The notes: generated from the sequence alone by a model not told the origin. Counted from the stretch's first letter, positions 53,305 to 63,301 are shown. The stretch: DNA of 64,000 nucleotides from Pedobacter cryotolerans (GCF_005116475.1 NZ_SWBO01000013.1:1-64000); one strand, 5' to 3'. A program made the numbers and translations.

Positions 53305-53485
53305 ATTTTATTTCTTTGTGTACGGTTACTTTTCTCAATACTGGGTTAAATTTTTTCAATTCTAAACGCTCAGTAGTGTTTTTACGGTTTTTTGTAGAAA
53401 TGTATCTAGACATACCTGGCATACCGCTAGTTTTATGTTCTGTACATTCAAGAATAACTTGTACTCTATTACCTTTTTTTGCCAT
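53303..53485 (-). CDS. rpmG: 50S ribosomal protein L33
   Basis: The 60-residue basic protein opens [18 protein letters not shown] and continues [20 protein letters not shown], both typical of L33. No zinc Cys pairs are present (only one Cys), so it is the zinc-independent form. It lies between rpmB and DUF4295 in the conserved order. Confidence 0.96.
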   Translation of the reverse strand: MAKKGNRVQVILECTEHKTSGMPGMSRYISTKNRKNTTERLELKKFNPVLRKVTVHKEIK

Positions 53486-53528
53486 TTTATTTATCTTTTA
53501 AGCCGATTTCACATCGACAAATTATTTA

Positions 53529-53762
53529 CTACAAATATCCTTTTTTCATGAAACGATTAATCGCCTCAGAAATACCAATTTTATTAATGGTTTTGATTGC
53601 TGAAGTAGACACTTTTAGTGTTATCCAACGATCTTCTTCAGGGATATAAAATTTCTGAAGTTGTAGGTTAGGGTAAAATTTACGCTTCGTTTTAACGTTC
53701 GAGTGAGAAACATTAAATCCCGACATCGCCATTTTTCCGGTTAAATCACAAACTCTTGACAT
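53529..53762 (-). CDS. rpmB: 50S ribosomal protein L28
   Basis: The 77-residue protein opens [20 protein letters not shown] and contains [13 protein letters not shown], both standard for L28. It heads the L28-L33-DUF4295 operon. Length is normal. Confidence 0.97.
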   Translation of the reverse strand: MSRVCDLTGKMAMSGFNVSHSNVKTKRKFYPNLQLQKFYIPEEDRWITLKVSTSAIKTINKIGISEAINRFMKKGYL

Positions 53763-54116
53763 GACTTTATTATTATGTTGATTATTTCGCTACTTAATTT
53801 TTTTAAGAGTGTGCAAATATCAGAATTATTTTTGTAAACATCAAGTGTGTTGTAAATTATTTTTTATGATGGTTAATCTAATTTCTAAATACAGCTCATA
53901 TAATTATTATTCAGTTAATTGAGCGGGGTTGTTTTTTATAATTTATGCCACTTTTTTTTAATATTTCGATTAATTTTTTGATAAAGTTTGAACATTAGAG
54001 TTGGTGAGTTAAAATTCTTCTCTTCAAAAAAACTAGTAAAAATAATATTTGATACAATATGAAAGTTTCTTTCAATTATAAATTCTCTAAATTAGCAACC
54101 ACTAAATATATGAACA
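53763..54116. other. AT-rich gap between divergent rpmB and acs
   Basis: This 354-base stretch separates two divergently transcribed genes. It must hold both promoters, but I see no clear box, hairpin or repeat that I would name. Confidence 0.4.
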
Positions 54117-56012
54117 ATGCAAATTACATCCTTTAAGCAGTACGAAGAAGATTATAAAAAGAGCGTAGAAAACCCCGAGCAATTTTGGGGAGAAGTAGCA
54201 CAAAACTTTCAATGGCGTAAACCTTGGTATAAAGTTTTATCATGGGATTTTGAAACTCCAACTATTAAATGGTTTGAAGGAGCCAAATTAAATATAACCG
54301 AAAATTGTTTAGATCGCCATTTGGCAAATAACGGAGATAAACCTGCAATAATTTGGGAGCCAAATAATCCAGAGGCCGAAAGTGTTACGCTCACTTATAA
54401 AATGTTACATGAGCGAGTTTGCCGTTTTGCAAATGTTTTAAAAAGGAATGGTGCTCAAAAAGGCGATCGAATTTGCATTTATATGCCAATGGTGCCAGAA
54501 TTGGCAATTGCTGTTTTGGCTTGTGCCAGAATAGGAGCTGTTCATTCGGTAGTTTTTGGTGGCTTTTCTGCCAAATCTATTGCCGATAGAATTAACGATG
54601 CGCAATGCAAATTGGTAATTACTGCAGATGGAGCTTATCGTGGTAACAAACAAATTCCATTAAAAGATGTAATTGATGATGCTTTAATTGGTTGTCCGAC
54701 GGTAGCAAAATGTATTGTGCTTACTCATGTACGTACACCAGTTTCGATGCTAAAAGGTAGAGATGTTTGGTGGGAAGATGAAGTAAAACATGTAAATGAT
54801 GTTTGTGAAGCAGAAGAAATGGATGCTGAAGATCTCCTATTCATTCTATATACATCTGGCTCAACAGGAAAACCAAAAGGCGTAGTACATACCTGCGGTG
54901 GTTACATGGTTTATGCTGGTTATACCTTTACCAATGTATTTAATTATCAACCTGGTGAAGTTTATTTTTGCACAGCAGATATTGGTTGGATTACTGGTCA
55001 CTCTTACATTGTTTACGGGCCATTGTCCCAAGGAGCTACATCTGTCCTTTTTGAAGGAATACCAACTTATCCAAATGCCTCAAGATTTTGGGATATCGTA
55101 GAAAAACATAAGGTAAATACATTATATACAGCTCCAACCGCCATCCGCTCTCTAATGAGTTTTGGAGAGGAACCTTTAGAAGGAAAAGATTTCAGCTCTA
55201 TTCGTGTATTAGGATCTGTAGGTGAGCCCATAAATGAAGAAGCTTGGCATTGGTTTGACGAAAAAATTGGTGATAAAAAAGCGCCAATTGTAGATACTTG
55301 GTGGCAAACAGAAACTGGAGGAATAATGATTTCGCCAATAGCTACAGTTACGCCAACTAAACCAAGCTTTGCAACCTTGCCTCTGCCTGGTATACAACCA
55401 ATTTTGGTTGATGAAAACGGAAATGAAATTGAAGGAAATGGCGTTAGTGGCAACTTATGCATTAAATTCCCTTGGCCAGGGATGTTGCGTACAACTTATG
55501 GAGATCATGAGCGTTGCAAACAAACCTATTTCTCTACTTACGAAAACCTTTATTTTACTGGCGATGGTTGTCTGCGTGATGAAGATGGTTATTACAGAAT
55601 TACGGGTAGAGTAGATGATGTTTTAAACGTTTCTGGACATAGAATTGGCACAGCCGAAGTAGAAAATGCGATTAATATGCATGCTGGTGTGATTGAAAGT
55701 GCAGTAGTTGGTTATCCGCATGATGTGAAAGGGCAAGGGATTTTTGCATTTGTAATTTCTCCAGAAATGCATGGCGATGTAGAATTAACAAAAAAAGATA
55801 TTTTGCAAACGGTTACCAGAGTTATTGGAGCTATCGCAAAACCTGATAAAATTTTATTTGTTTCGGGCTTACCTAAAACCAGATCTGGGAAAATTATGCG
55901 TAGAATTTTGAGAAAAATTGCCGAAGGAGATACTGCTAATTTAGGAGATATTTCAACTTTGTTAGATCCAAATGTGGTGCAAGAAATTATTGAAAGTGCT
56001 AAAAAGTCTTAA
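54117..56012 (+). CDS. acs: Acetyl-CoA synthetase
   Basis: The 631-residue enzyme is full length. Motifs in order: N-terminal ACS cap (FWGEVAQNFQWRKPWYKVL), the AMP-binding P-loop YTSGSTGKPKGVVHT, DTWWQTETGG, GRVDDVLNVSGHRIGT and the C-terminal TRSGKIMRR with the lysine that is acetylated in this family. It activates acetate to acetyl-CoA through acetyl-AMP. It is transcribed alone, divergent from rpmB. Butyrate or propionate activation as a side reaction is possible. Confidence 0.96.
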   Translation: MQITSFKQYEEDYKKSVENPEQFWGEVAQNFQWRKPWYKVLSWDFETPTIKWFEGAKLNITENCLDRHLANNGDKPAIIWEPNNPEAESVTLTYKMLHERVCRFANVLKRNGAQKGDRICIYMPMVPELAIAVLACARIGAVHSVVFGGFSAKSIADRINDAQCKLVITADGAYRGNKQIPLKDVIDDALIGCPTVAKCIVLTHVRTPVSMLKGRDVWWEDEVKHVNDVCEAEEMDAEDLLFILYTSGSTGKPKGVVHTCGGYMVYAGYTFTNVFNYQPGEVYFCTADIGWITGHSYIVYGPLSQGATSVLFEGIPTYPNASRFWDIVEKHKVNTLYTAPTAIRSLMSFGEEPLEGKDFSSIRVLGSVGEPINEEAWHWFDEKIGDKKAPIVDTWWQTETGGIMISPIATVTPTKPSFATLPLPGIQPILVDENGNEIEGNGVSGNLCIKFPWPGMLRTTYGDHERCKQTYFSTYENLYFTGDGCLRDEDGYYRITGRVDDVLNVSGHRIGTAEVENAINMHAGVIESAVVGYPHDVKGQGIFAFVISPEMHGDVELTKKDILQTVTRVIGAIAKPDKILFVSGLPKTRSGKIMRRILRKIAEGDTANLGDISTLLDPNVVQEIIESAKKS

Positions 56013-56091
56013 TTTAAATTTTTACAAACAATACTTTTTGCTAACTGTTATTTATACAATCAACCGAATTTAAGTATAAAAACCTACTAAA

Positions 56092-56277
56092 ATGGATAAG
56101 TTAGAATTAAAAGGAAAGTGGAATGAAATTAAAGGAAAAGTTAAACAAGCTTATGGCGATTTAACTGATGATGATTTGAAACACGAAGAAGGACAAGATG
56201 ATGAGTTATTAGGAAAACTTCAACAGAAAACGGGTAAAGGAAGAGATGAATTGGTAAAATGGATTAATTCTTTGTAA
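56092..56277 (+). CDS. CsbD family stress protein
   Basis: The 61-residue protein matches Csb[25 protein letters not shown] at residues 5-28, then an acidic [17 protein letters not shown] helix. CsbD is a small, highly charged protein raised in general stress in Bacillus and induced in many bacteria; its action is unknown. Confidence 0.93.
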   Translation: MDKLELKGKWNEIKGKVKQAYGDLTDDDLKHEEGQDDELLGKLQQKTGKGRDELVKWINSL

Positions 56278-56300
56278 ACCAAGTTAAATTAACATATAAA

Positions 56301-56333
56301 AGCGGTTGGCCAATTGGTTAACCGCTTTTTTTA
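56301..56333. terminator. Bidirectional terminator after csbD
   Basis: AGCGGTTGGCC pairs with GGTTAACCGCT around AATT and is followed by T. It lies 23 bases after the CsbD stop and touches the 3' end of the converging gene. Confidence 0.82.
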
Positions 56334-58724
56334 TGGATTTTGTTTTGATTTCACCTCAAAATAATGTTCGCCATAAACAACATCATTATTTGTAATTCCT
56401 TGCACTATAACTTTAAACTTGCCAGTAATATCACTCGTGTAAAATTCTATTTCGGTTTCTTTTTTGTTGCTTAGTATGGTGGCATAATTCCAATAAATAG
56501 TTGAGAAAAATGCAGGCTCTTGCGGGTCTTTATAATCATTATGATAGAATTCTTTATGATAATGTATGCCATTATATTTTAAAAAGTTTTCATCTAAGCC
56601 CAAGCCTTGTCTGCACTCCTGATAGATAGCCTTACGACCATTGGTATTGTAACTTCTGCCAGCAACGGGTTGTGTATTTCCTGGATCGCTTACATGATTA
56701 CGACAGTTTAAAATGCTGTATAGACAAACATAATCTCCACATGCATTACTGCCGGATGGTCCTAAAAATCCTATTGAGTTATCTTTTTTGCTACTGATTA
56801 CTACTTCCTTTAATCGAATAGCTTTTTCATTTCCTTTCAATACCAAATCTGCATTGTTGGTAACGGTCGAAGGAAGAACAGGGCTATGAAATATTGCAGT
56901 TTTTACAAGCTTTTCGTTGGTTTTCAGAAACTGATCTTCAATATTAATTTTATATTGAAATTTATTTTTATCATTTATAAAGAGAGAGCTTTTTTTTCCT
57001 TGTTCTAAAATAAGTTCATCTGTATTAAAGTTAAAATTTCCTTTTTCCGAAGTTTCAATTAATCTGATTTTGGTATCGCCAAAGGCGCCAATCATTATAG
57101 GTTTAGTAAGCTCTTTTTTAGATTTCGTAATCCAGCCTAACATTTGCAAACTATCTGTTTTGGCAATCGTGTTATTTGCTGTTGTCTTTTGTAACTCTTG
57201 CCAAGTATATTTTCTCCAGCCTTTTACCAATAAAATTTGCTCTAAATAATTTACATCTTTATATGGTGTTCCTTTTAATACAACTGGTAAGTTGCTCAAT
57301 TCATTAGTTAAATAGGTATAACTTTCAATATCGTTGGTATTTTTAGTTTGCAATCTGTTTTCTTGTACGCAAGCAATTGAAACTATGCTTATTGTATCAA
57401 AATTTAGTTTAAGAGATAATTTAACTTTTTCCCTTTGTTGATAGGTCTGTTTCTCTGTATTGGCAACTATATTTTCTGTTGTGCTATGATGTGCAAAGAG
57501 CATACGCTCTGCCAAAGGTCTTTTCAAACTATCTAAAACAGTAAAGGCCATTACGCCTTTTGGTATCTCATGAAGTGGTATTTTAATAATCCTTCTGTTT
57601 ACATCCATATCAAATGGGATATTTAAAAATACCTCACGATAATTATGTATTAAAAAGTTTAATTTAGTTGAGTTATTATTTTTAATAACCACTGACAAGG
57701 TATCTTTTACAACAGCTTTTTGAAGTTGAAGTGTAATACCTTTTTCTAGCGCTTTAGGTAAATAATAAACGCTATCAGCTAAACCAGAATGAATTAATTT
57801 TACACTGTAAATAGCACTTTCTTTTGGACTTAATTGAAAATTGCCAATGCCATAGCTGCTTGTTTCAACGGTGTCAATTATTTGGTTATTTTCCAATAAA
57901 AATGCTTTGGTAGCAACAGGCATTTGCTGTTGGTCTTTAATTTCCAAGCCAATTTTAGATTGTAAACCCGATACTAAATTTCCGCCCTCTGGATAAAATT
58001 TTACACTTGCTTTTTGCTTTTTTACTGGTAGTGCTAAGCTTAAAAAACTGGTGTCTTTCTCATTGCTTAACCTCACATATAAGTTTGGATCAGCCAAATC
58101 GCTTTTTGCTGGTAAAGTAATAAGTAACTGTCCTGAAGCATCTGTTTTTGTTTTTGTAGATTGATTGCCGTATTTGTAATTGATTTGAAGTGGCTTGGGT
58201 AAAAAGCGATTGTCTTTTGTGGTTGCCGCTAATAGTACCTGATGGTTGTTCTTGCTGTCTGAAACATCTTCCAAAATTTTAAGAGATGCTTTAAATGCTG
58301 GATCGATGTTGGTTTTAATGGTTATAGATTGATGAAAAACTGCATTCGGTAATCCATTAAATAGTTGATCTGTATAAGCTAAAAAATGGTAATCTCCCGT
58401 TAAAATAGAATCGGGTAAAGTGATGCTTCCAAATGCTAATCCTTTATCCATTAAAAATTTATCTTGAATAATGATCGTGCTATCTAAATCTCTTACCAGA
58501 CAAATCGATAATATTTTATGCTCACTAGAAGGTGTTATTTTATCTTTTAGCAAGTAACCCGTAAAATAAACAATTTCATTGTTGGTGTAAACATTTTTGT
58601 CGAAGTGTACAAAAAGATTGGTAGTGGGTTTTGCCTTGGCTAACCAATTCATTTTAAGCGCTATGCTATCTTGGGCAAATGCTGTAGTAGAGAAAAAGAA
58701 TAAAAGACAGAAGATTACTCTCAT
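56331..58724 (-). CDS. Large secreted protein with MG2-like (macroglobulin-type) domains
   Basis: The 797-residue product has a signal peptide (about residues 1-17, ending TAFAQ). Residues about 38-60 (NLFVHFDKNVYTNNEIVYFTG) are the typical opening of MG2-type beta-sandwich domains, and further sandwich domains seem to follow to about residue 560. This matches a Bacteroidota family of alpha-2-macroglobulin-like surface proteins that in other members continues into a TonB plug. Here the C-terminal 200 residues instead carry a Cys-containing segment (ACGDYVCLYSILNCRN near residue 660). Function unknown. Confidence 0.7.
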   Translation of the reverse strand: MRVIFCLLFFFSTTAFAQDSIALKMNWLAKAKPTTNLFVHFDKNVYTNNEIVYFTGYLLKDKITPSSEHKILSICLVRDLDSTIIIQDKFLMDKGLAFGSITLPDSILTGDYHFLAYTDQLFNGLPNAVFHQSITIKTNIDPAFKASLKILEDVSDSKNNHQVLLAATTKDNRFLPKPLQINYKYGNQSTKTKTDASGQLLITLPAKSDLADPNLYVRLSNEKDTSFLSLALPVKKQKASVKFYPEGGNLVSGLQSKIGLEIKDQQQMPVATKAFLLENNQIIDTVETSSYGIGNFQLSPKESAIYSVKLIHSGLADSVYYLPKALEKGITLQLQKAVVKDTLSVVIKNNNSTKLNFLIHNYREVFLNIPFDMDVNRRIIKIPLHEIPKGVMAFTVLDSLKRPLAERMLFAHHSTTENIVANTEKQTYQQREKVKLSLKLNFDTISIVSIACVQENRLQTKNTNDIESYTYLTNELSNLPVVLKGTPYKDVNYLEQILLVKGWRKYTWQELQKTTANNTIAKTDSLQMLGWITKSKKELTKPIMIGAFGDTKIRLIETSEKGNFNFNTDELILEQGKKSSLFINDKNKFQYKINIEDQFLKTNEKLVKTAIFHSPVLPSTVTNNADLVLKGNEKAIRLKEVVISSKKDNSIGFLGPSGSNACGDYVCLYSILNCRNHVSDPGNTQPVAGRSYNTNGRKAIYQECRQGLGLDENFLKYNGIHYHKEFYHNDYKDPQEPAFFSTIYWNYATILSNKKETEIEFYTSDITGKFKVIVQGITNNDVVYGEHYFEVKSKQNP

Positions 58725-58813
58725 TTTTTAAAAATAAACGAATTTACCTGCAATGCCAAATATGCGTTCTGTAGGAGCTGCTTTTAGTTTATTGCACTAC
58801 TTAATTAAGTTAA

Positions 58814-58880
58814 ACCCAATGGTAGCGAACACGTAGGGGCAACCCTTGTGGTTGCCACGAAGTAAAGCGGACAGTGGGAC
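58814..58880 (+). repeat. Dispersed CCCGATTG...AGCGGGAC element (copy 3, degraded)
   Basis: ACCCAATGGTAGCG opens and AAAGCGGACAGTGGGAC closes this piece. GGCAACC and GGTTGCC form an internal hairpin. The ends resemble the copies at 236 and 36925 with several changes. Confidence 0.45.
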
Positions 58881-58914
58881 TGCTATTGCCATAGTATGCT
58901 GACATTATTTTACG

Positions 58915-58948
58915 AAAAAAAAAGCGACTTCCATTAAGAAAGTCGCTT
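58915..58948 (-). terminator. Terminator hairpin downstream of the M16 peptidase gene
   Basis: AAGCGACTT pairs with AAGTCGCTT. On the minus strand it is followed by nine T. A repeat element lies between it and the gene end at 59126. Confidence 0.7.
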
Positions 58949-58966
58949 AAAGTCCTTTAAGGCTTT

Positions 58967-59123
58967 TTGTCAGGCTGAGCGTAGTCGAAGCCTAGTTTTA
59001 TGTTAGTGTTGGCGGGGACGCCAACGCTGGAGCTTTTTTATGTTGGCGTCCCCGCCAACATTTTAACCATCTTAACTTGATGATATTGATACAGCCACGG
59101 TGGGCGGGCACTCAGAGTGACAA
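58967..59123. repeat. MITE-like TTGTCA element with 19-bp inner inverted repeat
   Basis: The 157-base piece starts TTGTCAGGCTGAG and ends CTCAGAGTGACAA (11 of 13 complementary). Inside, 59007-59025 and 59042-59060 are perfect 19-bp inverted copies, and each arm is itself a 7-bp hairpin (GTTGGCG...CGCCAAC). No coding frame is seen. Confidence 0.75.
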
Positions 59124-59125
59124 CC

Positions 59126-62059
59126 TTAATACCCAAACAATTGCTCTAAGGTTAAAGTTGTTACTTCACCAAATTTTTGCATGTCTTCTTTTTTAACTTT
59201 TTTATCTGAAGCCACAATTAAATAGGTATAAGGTTTGTTGGCTACCTTTTGAGTATGGAAATCTTTAATTGATTGGAAAGTAATTGGTTTTAATTCTTTA
59301 TATAAATCAATTCTCGAATCGTAATCGTAACCTAATTTTTTATCTGCAAAATAGTAAGCAAATACCTGATCCTTAATTACTCGAGTGGTTTCTAAATTAT
59401 TAATAACATTAACTTTTGCACCATCAAAAGATTTATCGCTTTGCGGCAAATCGTTTAACAATTCATTCATTCCGTTAACTGCATCAGTCATTTTATCTGC
59501 TTGGCTACCTACATAAGCAATCATATTGTATTGTTTATCGGCCTTATCAGGAGAAACGTACTGCGCAAATGTAGAGTAAGCCAGAGCTTTAGATTCTCTG
59601 ATGGTTTGGAAAACAATAGAGCCCATACCGCCACCAAAATAGCTATTAAAAACCTGAATGTTTGCTGCATCAGTTTTGTTGTATAAACCAGTGTTTCTTA
59701 ACCAACGGATTTCTGATTGCACCATATCGTAATTGGCAAAATATACTTTGTTAGTATCTTGCTTGGTATAAGCGTAAACTTTTGCTGGTGCTGCATCCGT
59801 AAACTCTTTTGGCAATAAATGTGCTTTTTTAATATCGGCAGTAAAAGCGGTTAAATCTTTTGGCCCGTAGTAGGTGATGGCGTGCTCGTAATTGGTTAAA
59901 TTTTTAATCAAATAAATCAAATCATCCGATTTCATGTTTTTCACCTCATCATTACTTAACACATTATTAAACGGATTTATGCTGCCGTATTGAGCATAAG
60001 AAGTTAAACCATTCATAATTTGAGCTTTGTTTAACTTATTGTTTTCACGGCTTTTTAAAATTGTCCCTTTTAAATCTGCCAATGCTTTTTCGTTAGGTTT
60101 AACATTTGTTAAAATGTGCTCAACTAGGCTTACTGCTTTATCAAAATTCTCTTGTAAACCGCTAATGTTAACTGTTGTTACTTCTGTGCCAACAATTAAG
60201 CTGTAAGTACAGGCAATATCATAAAATGCTTTACTAAGCTCTTCAGTTGCATATTTTTCGGTACCTAAAAACGTTAAATAGCTAGCTGCGTAAGGCAAAA
60301 GTTTGTAATTATTAGAACCAATATTAATGCGGTAGCTCATTCTAAAAATAGCGTTATCTACATTTTTGGTAGTTAATACCTCAGCTATGCCTGTTTTGCC
60401 AAAGGCGATGTCTTTTTTGTAGTCTAAAAATTTAGGAGCAATAGGTTTAACAGGCATTGCTAAAGTATTTTTTACAAAATCAGAAGTTAAACCAGCATTA
60501 GCATTAATTGGAGTAATGGTTGGCTTTTCTACTTTAACCAAGTTTTTATCTTCGCCTTTGCGTTTAAAACCAATTACATAATTGTCTTTAAAGAAAGAAT
60601 TGGCGAAAGCAATAATTTGGGCTTTGGTAAATTTAGCGGTAGCATCAATATCACCTAAACTTTTATCCCATTTGGTGCCACGGTGTAAAACAAATTGGTT
60701 CGATAATATTTCTGCTCTATTGTTGTTGCTATCAAAAGCTTGTAGAAAGCTTAATTTTTGGTTAGCAACAATTGCTTTTAACAAACTTTCATCAAACTCA
60801 CCTTTTTTCAATAATTCAATTTGGCCTAAAAGCAATTGCGAAGCTTCCTCTAAAGTTTGTCCGGCACGTGGTGATGCCGATAAATTGAACACGCCATAAT
60901 CTTTCATTTGCTGATAACTTGCACCAGCTCTTAATGTCTTTTGTTGTTTATTTAGGTTGATATCAATTAAACCGGCTTTGCCATTCATCAATATGCTTTT
61001 AATTAAACTTAGCATTAAACTTTCTTGGGTATTGTCTGCAAAACCGCGGTAGTAAATTTCTACCATTTCTGCACTCGGACCAAAAACTTCAACTTTTTGT
61101 ATCGTGGTTAAAGGTTTTTCTGGAGCAGGAGTGTAAAGCGTCAATGGTTTATTTACCATGTAGCTAAAAGTTTTTTCTACTTTTTTAATCATTTCATCTG
61201 GATTAAAATCTCCAGTAAAAATGGCTGCCATGTTATTTGGCACATAATATTTGTTGTAGTAATTTCTAATTTCTACTAACGATGGATTTTTTAAGTGTTC
61301 AATCGTTCCAATTGTAGTTTGTTGCCCATAATTATGAGTAGGAAACAACAATTCCATCATCGCCTCATCTAATTTGTTCGGGTCGCTATCTAAACTGCGG
61401 TTTTTCTCTTCGTAAACAGCTTCTAGCTCTGTATGAAAAATACGGAAAATTGGTTTACGGAAACGTTCGCCTTGTATGGCTAAAAATTTATCAACAGAGT
61501 TGGATGGAAAATCTTCGTTGTAAACCGTTTCTTCGTACCAAGTATGTGCATTTGTAGAGTTTCCTCCAATACCTTGCATCATTTTATCGTATTCATTAGC
61601 GATTGAAAAATTAGATGCTTCGCCAGATGTTTTGTCTATTTCTTTATAAATTTCTTTACGTTGTGCAACATCAGTTGTTTTATTGTACTTTTCGTAAAGC
61701 GCATCAATTTTATCTAACAAGGGTTTTTCTTTTGCCCAGTTATTGGTTCCAAACTTATCAGTTCCTTTAAATAAAACATGCTCTAAATAATGTGCTAAAC
61801 CAGTTGCATTTCTAGGGTCGGTATTGCTACCCGCTCTAACAGACATTCTAAATTCTATATTAGGCTCTTTGGTATTGGGCGATAAAATAACCGTTAATCC
61901 ATTTTTTAAGGTGTAAAATCTCGATTTTGATGGGTCGTTAGTTACATATTTGTAAGTATAACCACCAGAAGAGGCTGTTTTCCACTGGTAGGTAGATTGA
62001 GCCATTAAATTGGAGCCTGCAAACAGCAAGCAAACTATTAAAATAAGTTTGTTTTTCAT
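59126..62059 (-). CDS. M16 family zinc metallopeptidase (two-domain, exported)
   Basis: The 977-residue product has a signal peptide (residues 1-20, ending NLMAQ). The inverted zinc motif is HYLEH at about residues 86-90 in GLAHYLEHVLFKGT, with the distal Glu expected in the ELEAVYEEKNR stretch about 130 residues later. A second M16 half (about 540-960) lacks the zinc motif, as is usual for the C-terminal clamp. Such proteins degrade peptides that fit a closed chamber, likely in the periplasm. It is transcribed alone, divergent from surE. Confidence 0.93.
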   Translation of the reverse strand: MKNKLILIVCLLFAGSNLMAQSTYQWKTASSGGYTYKYVTNDPSKSRFYTLKNGLTVILSPNTKEPNIEFRMSVRAGSNTDPRNATGLAHYLEHVLFKGTDKFGTNNWAKEKPLLDKIDALYEKYNKTTDVAQRKEIYKEIDKTSGEASNFSIANEYDKMMQGIGGNSTNAHTWYEETVYNEDFPSNSVDKFLAIQGERFRKPIFRIFHTELEAVYEEKNRSLDSDPNKLDEAMMELLFPTHNYGQQTTIGTIEHLKNPSLVEIRNYYNKYYVPNNMAAIFTGDFNPDEMIKKVEKTFSYMVNKPLTLYTPAPEKPLTTIQKVEVFGPSAEMVEIYYRGFADNTQESLMLSLIKSILMNGKAGLIDINLNKQQKTLRAGASYQQMKDYGVFNLSASPRAGQTLEEASQLLLGQIELLKKGEFDESLLKAIVANQKLSFLQAFDSNNNRAEILSNQFVLHRGTKWDKSLGDIDATAKFTKAQIIAFANSFFKDNYVIGFKRKGEDKNLVKVEKPTITPINANAGLTSDFVKNTLAMPVKPIAPKFLDYKKDIAFGKTGIAEVLTTKNVDNAIFRMSYRINIGSNNYKLLPYAASYLTFLGTEKYATEELSKAFYDIACTYSLIVGTEVTTVNISGLQENFDKAVSLVEHILTNVKPNEKALADLKGTILKSRENNKLNKAQIMNGLTSYAQYGSINPFNNVLSNDEVKNMKSDDLIYLIKNLTNYEHAITYYGPKDLTAFTADIKKAHLLPKEFTDAAPAKVYAYTKQDTNKVYFANYDMVQSEIRWLRNTGLYNKTDAANIQVFNSYFGGGMGSIVFQTIRESKALAYSTFAQYVSPDKADKQYNMIAYVGSQADKMTDAVNGMNELLNDLPQSDKSFDGAKVNVINNLETTRVIKDQVFAYYFADKKLGYDYDSRIDLYKELKPITFQSIKDFHTQKVANKPYTYLIVASDKKVKKEDMQKFGEVTTLTLEQLFGY

Positions 62060-62159
62060 TAGAGTTGGAGATTGATTGATTTGCTAAAAATTAGACATTA
62101 ACAAGTAAATATAAGATGATGAAATGAAATTTTCATCCCAAAAGGATTAAATATATTGA

Positions 62160-62188
62160 TTTGCCTTTAAATAATTCTCGTATTTTTA
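62160..62188 (+). promoter_or_regulatory. Promoter of surE with box close to the start codon
   Basis: TTTG at 62160-62163 and TATTTTTA at 62181-62188 match the Bacteroidota -33 and -7 elements with a 17-base spacer (last T of the -7 G changed to A). The box ends 5 bases before the ATG, which predicts a transcript with almost no leader. Confidence 0.5.
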
Positions 62189-62193
62189 CCAGT

Positions 62194-63027
62194 ATGAATA
62201 AAGACACTAAGAAACCAACCATTTTAGTAGTTAATGATGATGGAATAACAGCACCTGGTATTAAAGCTTTAATTGAGGTGATGCAGGAAATTGGAAATGT
62301 AGTGGTAGTTGCACCAGATGGACCTCAATCTGGTATGGGGCATGCCATTACTATTGGTAAACCTTTACGATTTGATAAAGTAGATTTATACCCTGGTGTA
62401 GAAATGTACAAATGTTCTGGTACACCAGTTGATTGTGTGAAATTAGCTGTAAATATTGTTTTTAAAGGCAAAAAGCCAGATTTATGTGTTTCTGGAATTA
62501 ACCATGGTTTAAATAATTCTATCAATGTAATTTATTCGGGCACCATGTCTGCTGCGGTAGAAGGAGCTATCGAAAAAATTCCATCAATTGGATTTTCTTT
62601 AGATGATTTTGCACAAGATGCAGATTTTTCACATTGTAAATCATTTATCAAAACAATAGCCTTACAAGTTCTTTCTCATGGTTTGCCAGAGGCGACGTTA
62701 TTAAATGTAAACTTCCCGAAAGGAGCTAACTTAAAAGGTATAAAAATATGCCGACAAGCAAATGCCAAATGGGCTGAGGAATTTGATAAGCGTGAAGACC
62801 CGTATAAGAGACCATATTATTGGTTAACTGGGGTTTTCGAGAACTACGATAAAGGTGAAGATACTGATGTTTGGGCTTTAGATCATGGTTATGTTTCTGT
62901 AGTGCCAGTTCAGTTTGATTTAACAGCACATCACGCAATTCCTATTTTAAATTCATGGGATTTTGAAAACGTTGGTAATGATAAAAACAAAGTATCCAAT
63001 AAGCTAAAGGGCGATCAGTTAGGTTAA
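62194..63027 (+). CDS. surE: 5'/3'-nucleotidase SurE
   Basis: I use the ATG giving MNKDTKKPTILVVNDDGI; an earlier TTG would begin inside the promoter. The 277-residue protein has the metal-binding NDDGITAPG (residues 13-21), APDGPQSGMGHAIT, SGTPVDCVKLA and CVSGINHGLNNS with further metal ligands, and YSGTMSAAVEGA. SurE removes phosphate from nucleoside monophosphates and helps stationary-phase survival. A small membrane protein gene follows 7 bases later. Confidence 0.95.
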   Translation: MNKDTKKPTILVVNDDGITAPGIKALIEVMQEIGNVVVVAPDGPQSGMGHAITIGKPLRFDKVDLYPGVEMYKCSGTPVDCVKLAVNIVFKGKKPDLCVSGINHGLNNSINVIYSGTMSAAVEGAIEKIPSIGFSLDDFAQDADFSHCKSFIKTIALQVLSHGLPEATLLNVNFPKGANLKGIKICRQANAKWAEEFDKREDPYKRPYYWLTGVFENYDKGEDTDVWALDHGYVSVVPVQFDLTAHHAIPILNSWDFENVGNDKNKVSNKLKGDQLG

Positions 63028-63034
63028 TTATCAA

Positions 63035-63301
63035 ATGAAAATCGCTAATATTAAAAACACAGTGTGGAATGGTTTGCTTTTAGGTTTTATTGTACCCATA
63101 ATTCCTGGCGTAATCGTTTGGTTGGTGATGCAAAATGTTTTAGTGCTTAAAAAAGCAGATTGGTTGTTAATTTTATGTGTTGCTTTAAACGCATGGCTGA
63201 TGAATTATTTTTTCAAACAAAATAAAGATAACGTCGCCAGAGGAATTATAAGCGTTACTTTTTTATGGGCGTTTGCCTTTTTCTATTACAAAGTATTTTA
63301 A
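63035..63301 (+). CDS. Small membrane protein between surE and lpxB
   Basis: The 88-residue product has three hydrophobic segments (about residues 11-31, 40-57 and 67-86). It starts 7 bases after surE and is followed by lpxB, so it is part of this operon. No family recognised; its steady place beside surE and lpxB in relatives is my recollection and not shown here. Confidence 0.72.
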   Translation: MKIANIKNTVWNGLLLGFIVPIIPGVIVWLVMQNVLVLKKADWLLILCVALNAWLMNYFFKQNKDNVARGIISVTFLWAFAFFYYKVF

